A stretch of DNA of 9,623 nucleotides from assembly GCA_023411035.1 (NCBI GenBank), contig JAEYPE010000078.1:1-9623 (forward strand). Direction: 5' to 3'. This document shows, piece by piece, positions 6,861 through 9,623 of the stretch; position 1 is the first letter of the stretch; every line of letters begins with the position of its first letter. Below the pieces are notes generated by a model, which was not told where the DNA came from, searched no databases, and saw nothing but the letters and a program-made list of their open reading frames with translations. The position numbers were made by a program, and so were the translations under genes. This DNA comes from Pseudomonadota bacterium. Its GTDB lineage: Bacteria > Pseudomonadota > Alphaproteobacteria > Azospirillales > Azospirillaceae.

Positions 6861-7117
6861 CAGTCCAGCACCGCCGGTCGGGCGATGTCGCCGATCCGCG
6901 GCGGCTCGAAGTCGAAATCGGCCCCGGCGTCGTCCTGGCGCAGCAGCTCGACGATGGAGCCACCCTGTTCACCCGACAAGCGTTGATAGGTGTCGTAGCG
7001 CAACAGCACGAAGGCCGGTTCGCCGCGATCGGTGACGATCACCGGACCATCCTCGGCTGCTCGCTTCGCTTCGCTTGGGTTCTGATTGAACTCTCTGCTC
7101 GACATCATTCGGCCCAT
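6860..7117 (-). CDS. Phd/YefM-type antitoxin paired with the VapC toxin
   Basis: An 85-residue protein from ATG 7117 (a 91-residue form starts at 7135). The internal ATG is preferred because GGGGTGG lies just in front of it, whereas the first ATG has no ribosome binding site and overlaps a -10-like CATAAT. The N-terminal part (MMSSREFNQNPSEAKRAAED, then GPVIVTDRGEPAFVLLRYDTYQRL) is the classic Phd/YefM fold: a short DNA-binding and dimerisation domain with the ITDRG-like strand. The last ~35 residues are acidic (DDAGADFDFEPP) and are expected to wrap the toxin. It neutralises the downstream PIN toxin, with which it overlaps by one base, and such proteins repress their own promoter. The recurring TGTAG motifs upstream are candidate operators. 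Confidence 0.9.
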   Translation of the reverse strand: MGRMMSSREFNQNPSEAKRAAEDGPVIVTDRGEPAFVLLRYDTYQRLSGEQGGSIVELLRQDDAGADFDFEPPRIGDIARPAVLD

Positions 7118-7153
7118 GCTATCCACCCCAGCCATTATGATGATGCTACGATA

Positions 7154-7201
7154 CTACAACAGAGCGGGAGCCACCAGACGAAATGTAGGCACAATCCTAC
7201 A
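7154..7201 (-). promoter_or_regulatory. Candidate antitoxin operator/promoter region
   Basis: TGTAGG (7184-7189) and CCTACA (7196-7201) form a 6-bp inverted repeat around CACAAT. A further TTGTAG (minus strand, 7159-7154) and CGTAG nearby repeat the same half-site closer to the gene. A CATAAT at 7139-7134 is a possible -10 for the minus-strand toxin-antitoxin pair. Autoregulation is known for Phd/YefM antitoxins; assigning these sites is inference. Confidence 0.45.
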
Positions 7202-7210
7202 AAGTGGGGC

Positions 7211-7432
7211 TTACTGGATGGCGGCGCGGTCGCGGTAGATCAGGCCCGGCGCGATGACGGACTCGCCGTCCGCCAGCGTGTCCAGGTCGGCCGCGGGCGT
7301 GATGGTGCCAACGTAATCGGCGACCCGGCCGGACGCGGTCTTGATCCACGCCGGGATGTCGCGCTCCAGGTAAGTGCCGACGGAGGGGCCGTGCTCGACG
7401 ATGTGCCGGTCGGGATGTGGGGTGAAGGCCAT
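7211..7432 (-). CDS. Small conserved-looking hypothetical protein, 73 residues
   Basis: A 73-residue minus-strand protein starting MAFTPHPDRHIVEHGPSVGT and ending YRDRAAIQ. GAGG sits about ten bases upstream of the ATG at 7432, and third positions are strongly G/C-biased, so it is likely real even though longer frames overlap it. It is soluble, with a central IPAWIKTASGRVADYVGTI and an acidic stretch LDTLADGES. I do not recognise a family. It lies upstream of the toxin-antitoxin pair on the same strand, but a 90-base gap holding an inverted repeat separates them, so it probably has its own promoter. On the other side it faces a plus-strand HTH reading frame whose possible first ATG shares the same CATG, suggesting an old regulator-target pair. 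Confidence 0.6.
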   Translation of the reverse strand: MAFTPHPDRHIVEHGPSVGTYLERDIPAWIKTASGRVADYVGTITPAADLDTLADGESVIAPGLIYRDRAAIQ

Positions 7433-7511
7433 GGCAGCGATCCTCGGTGTGTCGGGTGTTATCTGGATCAGCCGGACGTGCGGACGTGCCGCACGCGGCA
7501 GGTGGCGCCGG

Positions 7512-7718
7512 ATGCTGGTGGAGCTCGGGTGGATCTGCGAGCGGCTGGTGCAAGAGACAGGGCTGAGCGAGGCGACGATCAGTCGTGCCTGCAGGCCTGA
7601 AGGCGTGCCCGATGTCTGGGCCTCCACGATCGCCAAAAATCAGGAGACGATGGACACGGCTGGGGTAACGTTCATCGGAAAAAATGCACACGGAGGACCT
7701 GGGGGTCGTCGTCGCTGA
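7512..7718 (+). pseudogene. Eroded XRE-like helix-turn-helix regulator
   Basis: The frame (open from 7374, with a possible ATG at 7431 and a better one at 7512 preceded by AGGTGG) encodes a recognisable HTH core: GWICERLVQETGLSEATISR, followed by PEGVPDVWASTIAKNQETMDTAGVTFIG and an end HGGPGGRRR. This matches the layout of short XRE-type regulators of GC-rich alphaproteobacteria, in which the first helix normally reads RAARxLLGWSQ and the tail GGPGVRLR. Here the first helix is disrupted (RAARGRWRRMLVELGW), the usual Ser-Gln after GW is Ile-Cys, and other conserved positions look altered. I therefore call it a probable decaying gene, though a 68-residue product from 7512 could still bind DNA. 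It diverges from the 73-residue gene. Pattern recognition only; no alignment was run. Confidence 0.5.
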
Positions 7719-7917
7719 CGACTCCGACAAATCCTCCAGCAACTGGCCGGTCAGAAGTCCGTTCGAGACCCGCAATTTGGCGCTCTGAGAGGGGCAAAAC
7801 GCGATGGGAACCCGCTCAAATCGTCCGAAAAGTCTTCCAGAAATCGGTGTCGCTGGTGTCGCCGGCGGGTGTGTGTCACAGATTGTGGCACAATTCCGAC
7901 TTCTCGGGTGGCGGGTC
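7719..7917. other. Intergenic stretch rich in short repeats
   Basis: No gene seen. It contains GGTGTCGC twice (7846-7853 and 7855-7862, 9-bp period) and the paired TGTGNCACA palindromes annotated separately, ending at the resolvase start. This fits the regulatory/recombination-site region usually found in front of a Tn3-type resolvase gene, though no standard res sequence is recognisable. Confidence 0.4.
7872..7892. promoter_or_regulatory. Two direct copies of a TGTGNCACA palindrome
   Basis: TGTGTCACA (7872-7880) and TGTGGCACA (7884-7892) are each dyad-symmetric and repeat with a 12-bp period (spacer GAT). They end 25 bases upstream of the resolvase ATG. They could be a recombinase-binding subsite or an operator; the role is inferred. 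Confidence 0.45.
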
Positions 7918-8040
7918 ATGCTCATAGGCTATGCTCGAATTTCGACCGGAGACCAAAGTATCGATCTCCAGCGCAATGCGCTGCAGGGGGCCGGGTGCGA
8001 ACGCATTTGCGAACCGCCTCATGCCGCGCAGACGGCGTGA
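7918..8040 (+). pseudogene. Truncated serine recombinase (resolvase), N-terminal remnant
   Basis: The ATG at 7918, preceded by GGGTGG, opens MLIGYARISTGDQSIDLQRN and continues ALQGAGCERIC, which is the hallmark start of a resolvase/invertase catalytic domain: YAR-x-S with the nucleophile at Ser9, then the D-x-Q and LQRxAL motifs. Intact members have about 180-200 residues. Similarity stops near residue 32 (about base 8013) and the frame ends at residue 40 in PPHAAQTA, so almost all of the catalytic domain and the DNA-binding HTH are gone. The break coincides with the second of two TGCGAAC copies (7996-8002 and 8008-8014). It is a scar of a transposon or integrative element, and cannot be active. 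Confidence 0.82.
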
Positions 8041-8106
8041 GCGGTCCGCAAAATTGGAGAGACTGGGATCTGAGGCCTACCGTCCCGCTGCGTTGAAGAT
8101 AAATCC

Positions 8107-8110
8107 GGAG
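8107..8110 (+). promoter_or_regulatory. Ribosome binding site for the nuclease gene
   Basis: GGAG six bases before ATG 8117. It supports this start over the upstream in-frame extension from 7931 (which runs through the resolvase scar in another frame) and over ATG 8147. Confidence 0.55.
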
Positions 8111-8116
8111 ATACGA

Positions 8117-9364
8117 ATGCCCTACTACAAGCGCGAAGAAGTTTTGATGGGAACCAAGTGCAGCAATTTTGACATGATTTCCAATTACGGAAGGATGATT
8201 CAGGAAGAGGTCGATAAACTGCCATCAAATCAAGTTGTTTCTTCTCCGATGGAAGATTTAGTGAATTATTTCAACGAGAAATACAAGCTTGATGTTCCGG
8301 TCGTTGACCCGGATGCCGTGTTTGTTGAAAGCCAGGGCGAGGCCAAAATTGATGTCAGCCACCGCTTCGACTACGGCTTCCGCCGGGGAGAAAGGGCGGA
8401 AGTGAGCGGACAGCAGATCATAGTTGCAGCGCCTTTCACCGGCGATCCAGATCTCTTTCACGTCCGGGCATCTAGGTTCACCATGAGCCCGCCGCGGATT
8501 ATGATTGGTAGCGACCACATCTATCTTCGATTCGCCGATGTCCAGTTAGATGGCGAACGCATCCGGGCAGAAATAAATAGGCGACTGTCCGAAGTTGCGG
8601 AACACCTTCAATGGCTTCGGAGCGATTTTGCCAATTGGAATGAGCAATTGCCGGGTTTGGTCCGCCAGAAGATTTCGGCGCGCAAGGATCGTCTTCTCGC
8701 GCAGGCGAATGTTGTGGCATCAATTGGCATCCCGATGAAGCGTCGGCCGGACGAAGCTTTGACTTATGCAGCACCCGAGGTCCGGCGGAGGATGGAGGTC
8801 AAGCCACCTCCCGCCCCGAAGGCGTCCTTCAAACCAGAGCCTGCGTTGGATGCCAATGAGTTCGAGCACATTCTCAGTATCATTGGCAAGGTCGCCGTAG
8901 TGTTTGAGCGTAGTCCTGCATCCTTCGCGCGAATGGGGGAGGAGGCGCTGCGTGACCACATTCTGGTTCATCTAAACGGGCATTATGATTCTGCGACAGG
9001 AGAGACGTTCAACGCAGCCGGGAAGACCGACATCCTTATCCGGTCCGGCGAGAGGAACGTCTTCATCGCAGAGTGCAAATTTTGGCATGGACAAAAAGGA
9101 TACGATGGCACGATCGACCAGCTGCTCTCGTATCTGACGTGGCGGGACACCAAGGCAGCTGTGATCATCTTCAACCGGAACAGAAACTTCTCCGGGGTCC
9201 TTCAGTCCGTTCAGGAGCAGACAGGAAAACATCCCAACTTCAAGCGCAAGCTCGCAGCTGCTTCGGAAACGTCATTCCGGTATGTTTTCCGGCAAAACTC
9301 TGACGAGGCTCGCGAGATGCACCTTGCGGTTCTGGTCTTTGATATCCCTTCCCCTGAGGCCTGA
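8117..9364 (+). CDS. PD-(D/E)XK nuclease-fold protein, putative stand-alone restriction/defence nuclease
   Basis: A 415-residue soluble protein from ATG 8117 (GGAG upstream); a start at 8147 (MGTKCSNFDM) is the main alternative. The N-terminal ~190 residues are a family-specific region with KLPSNQVVSSPMEDLVNYF and a beta-rich part (DVSHRFDYGFRRG). Residues ~155-215 are a probable coiled helix, followed by a Pro-rich linker around 240-255. The C-terminal ~150 residues carry a PD-(D/E)XK core: GKTDILI with D305, FIAECKFW with E319 and K321, then Q335-x-x-x-Y339 and AAVIIFNRN. The conserved GEEALRDHIL and LNGHY precede it. This predicts a metal-dependent DNA nuclease. GC content is clearly lower than in the transfer genes and no methyltransferase is adjacent, so it looks like horizontally gained cargo. 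I know similar proteins only as restriction-like hypotheticals; the defence role is inference. Confidence 0.8.
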   Translation: MPYYKREEVLMGTKCSNFDMISNYGRMIQEEVDKLPSNQVVSSPMEDLVNYFNEKYKLDVPVVDPDAVFVESQGEAKIDVSHRFDYGFRRGERAEVSGQQIIVAAPFTGDPDLFHVRASRFTMSPPRIMIGSDHIYLRFADVQLDGERIRAEINRRLSEVAEHLQWLRSDFANWNEQLPGLVRQKISARKDRLLAQANVVASIGIPMKRRPDEALTYAAPEVRRRMEVKPPPAPKASFKPEPALDANEFEHILSIIGKVAVVFERSPASFARMGEEALRDHILVHLNGHYDSATGETFNAAGKTDILIRSGERNVFIAECKFWHGQKGYDGTIDQLLSYLTWRDTKAAVIIFNRNRNFSGVLQSVQEQTGKHPNFKRKLAAASETSFRYVFRQNSDEAREMHLAVLVFDIPSPEA

Positions 9365-9399
9365 TCCGCAGGTCCTCAACGACTTTTAAGGCATTTTAT
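9365..9399. other. AT-richer 3' flank of the nuclease gene
   Basis: A short stretch with CTTTTAAGGCATTTTATC, much more AT-rich than what follows. No hairpin terminator is visible. It marks the edge between the low-GC cargo gene and the GC-rich repeats. Confidence 0.35.
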
Positions 9400-9429
9400 C
9401 AAAGGAGGCCCGGCCAAAGGAGGCCCGGC
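9400..9429. repeat. Perfect 15-bp tandem duplication
   Basis: CAAAGGAGGCCCGGC occurs twice back to back (9400-9414 and 9415-9429), exactly at the switch from AT-richer to GC-rich sequence after the nuclease gene. It includes AGGAGG, a perfect Shine-Dalgarno core, in each copy, but no start codon is suitably placed. Confidence 0.85.
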
Positions 9430-9433
9430 TCGC

Positions 9434-9623
9434 CGGCCGCCGCGGTGAGCGTGGATCTCGGCACCGCTCGCAGGTCCCGCGCGCCGACGGCGCCGACCGG
9501 CAGCAGGATCAGCACCGCCCGCCCGGTCGGCCGCCGCGGTGGTGGAACTGGACGAGCACCCGGCAGGTGCCGGTCACCAGCTGCAGGGCCTGCGCGCCAA
9601 CGGCGCCGGCCAGCAGCAGGATC
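9434..9623. repeat. Two imperfect copies of a GC-rich unit, second running to the right edge
   Basis: Both copies open with the same 14 bases, CGGCCGCCGCGGTG (9434-9447 and 9528-9541). They close with a 49-base segment (9462-9510 and 9575-9623) that I count as 40/49 identical, including GGCGCC and CAGCAGGATC. The second copy carries about 19 extra bases between the two parts. The copies are offset by 113 bases at their ends, not a multiple of three, so no single frame reads both alike; no convincing gene was seen here. The array may continue beyond the window. Confidence 0.65.

Noticed and set aside
7118..7135. Upstream ATG giving a 91-residue antitoxin
   Set aside because: No ribosome binding site, and it overlaps a -10-like element; ATG 7117 has GGGGTGG in front.
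7702..7710. GGGGTCGTC resembling the start of a Tn3/Tn21-family terminal inverted repeat
   Set aside because: The match ends after nine bases and is explained by the Gly-Arg-rich tail of the HTH frame; no partner repeat was found.
7708..7722. Hairpin GTCGTC-GCT-GACGAC at the end of the HTH frame
   Set aside because: A six-bp stem with no T-run; partly a product of repeated GTC codons. Too weak for a terminator call.
7931..8116. Sixty-two-codon N-terminal extension of the nuclease gene
   Set aside because: It overlaps the resolvase remnant in another frame, has poor codon use, and a good Shine-Dalgarno precedes ATG 8117.
9509..9622. Minus-strand frame open at the right edge (ILLLAGAVGAQALQLV...)
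   Set aside because: Only 37 codons before a stop, and the repeat copies are not in a common frame; hydrophobic antisense-type sequence without other support.

Overview
The window reads as a piece of a mobile replicon (plasmid or integrated conjugative element) from a high-GC alphaproteobacterium. An Azospirillum/Rhodospirillales-type host is my inference from codon use and general protein style, not something a marker gene proves. Nearly all supported genes fall in two blocks of different texture.

Block 1 (about 1-5240, very GC-rich, strongly G/C-biased third codon positions, all plus strand) is a conjugation-type gene cluster. It holds the tail of a coding segment open at the left edge, a 530-residue Ala-rich protein with two 76-residue C-terminal repeats, a 160-residue unrecognised protein, and an 836-residue VirD4/TraG-type type IV coupling protein. 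The coupling protein is the only gene here with a firm functional call. It would energise DNA transfer through a type IV secretion channel, and the two upstream proteins are probably accessory to the same module. A near-perfect inverted repeat buries the coupling-protein start codon.

Block 2 (about 5240-9365, mixed composition, genes on both strands) looks like accessory cargo with scars. In order it holds: a region with no clear gene that carries a second exact copy of a 26-bp stretch of the coupling-protein gene; a 77-residue small protein with a good ribosome binding site; a weak minus-strand hypothetical gene that may be a fragment; a minus-strand Phd/YefM antitoxin and PIN-domain (VapC-like) toxin pair; a 73-residue minus-strand protein next to a divergent, eroded HTH (XRE-like) reading frame; the first ~32 codons of a serine recombinase (resolvase), cut off; and a 415-residue PD-(D/E)XK nuclease-fold protein of lower GC than the backbone. 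No methyltransferase accompanies the nuclease here. It is the best candidate for a stand-alone defence or DNA-processing gene, and its position next to a toxin-antitoxin pair and a broken recombinase fits a defence/stability island inserted beside transfer genes.

The last ~220 bases (9400-9623) return to very high GC and consist of a 15-bp tandem duplication followed by two imperfect copies of a roughly 80-95 bp unit. I see no convincing gene there. I saw no rRNA, tRNA, CRISPR array or complete insertion sequence in the window.
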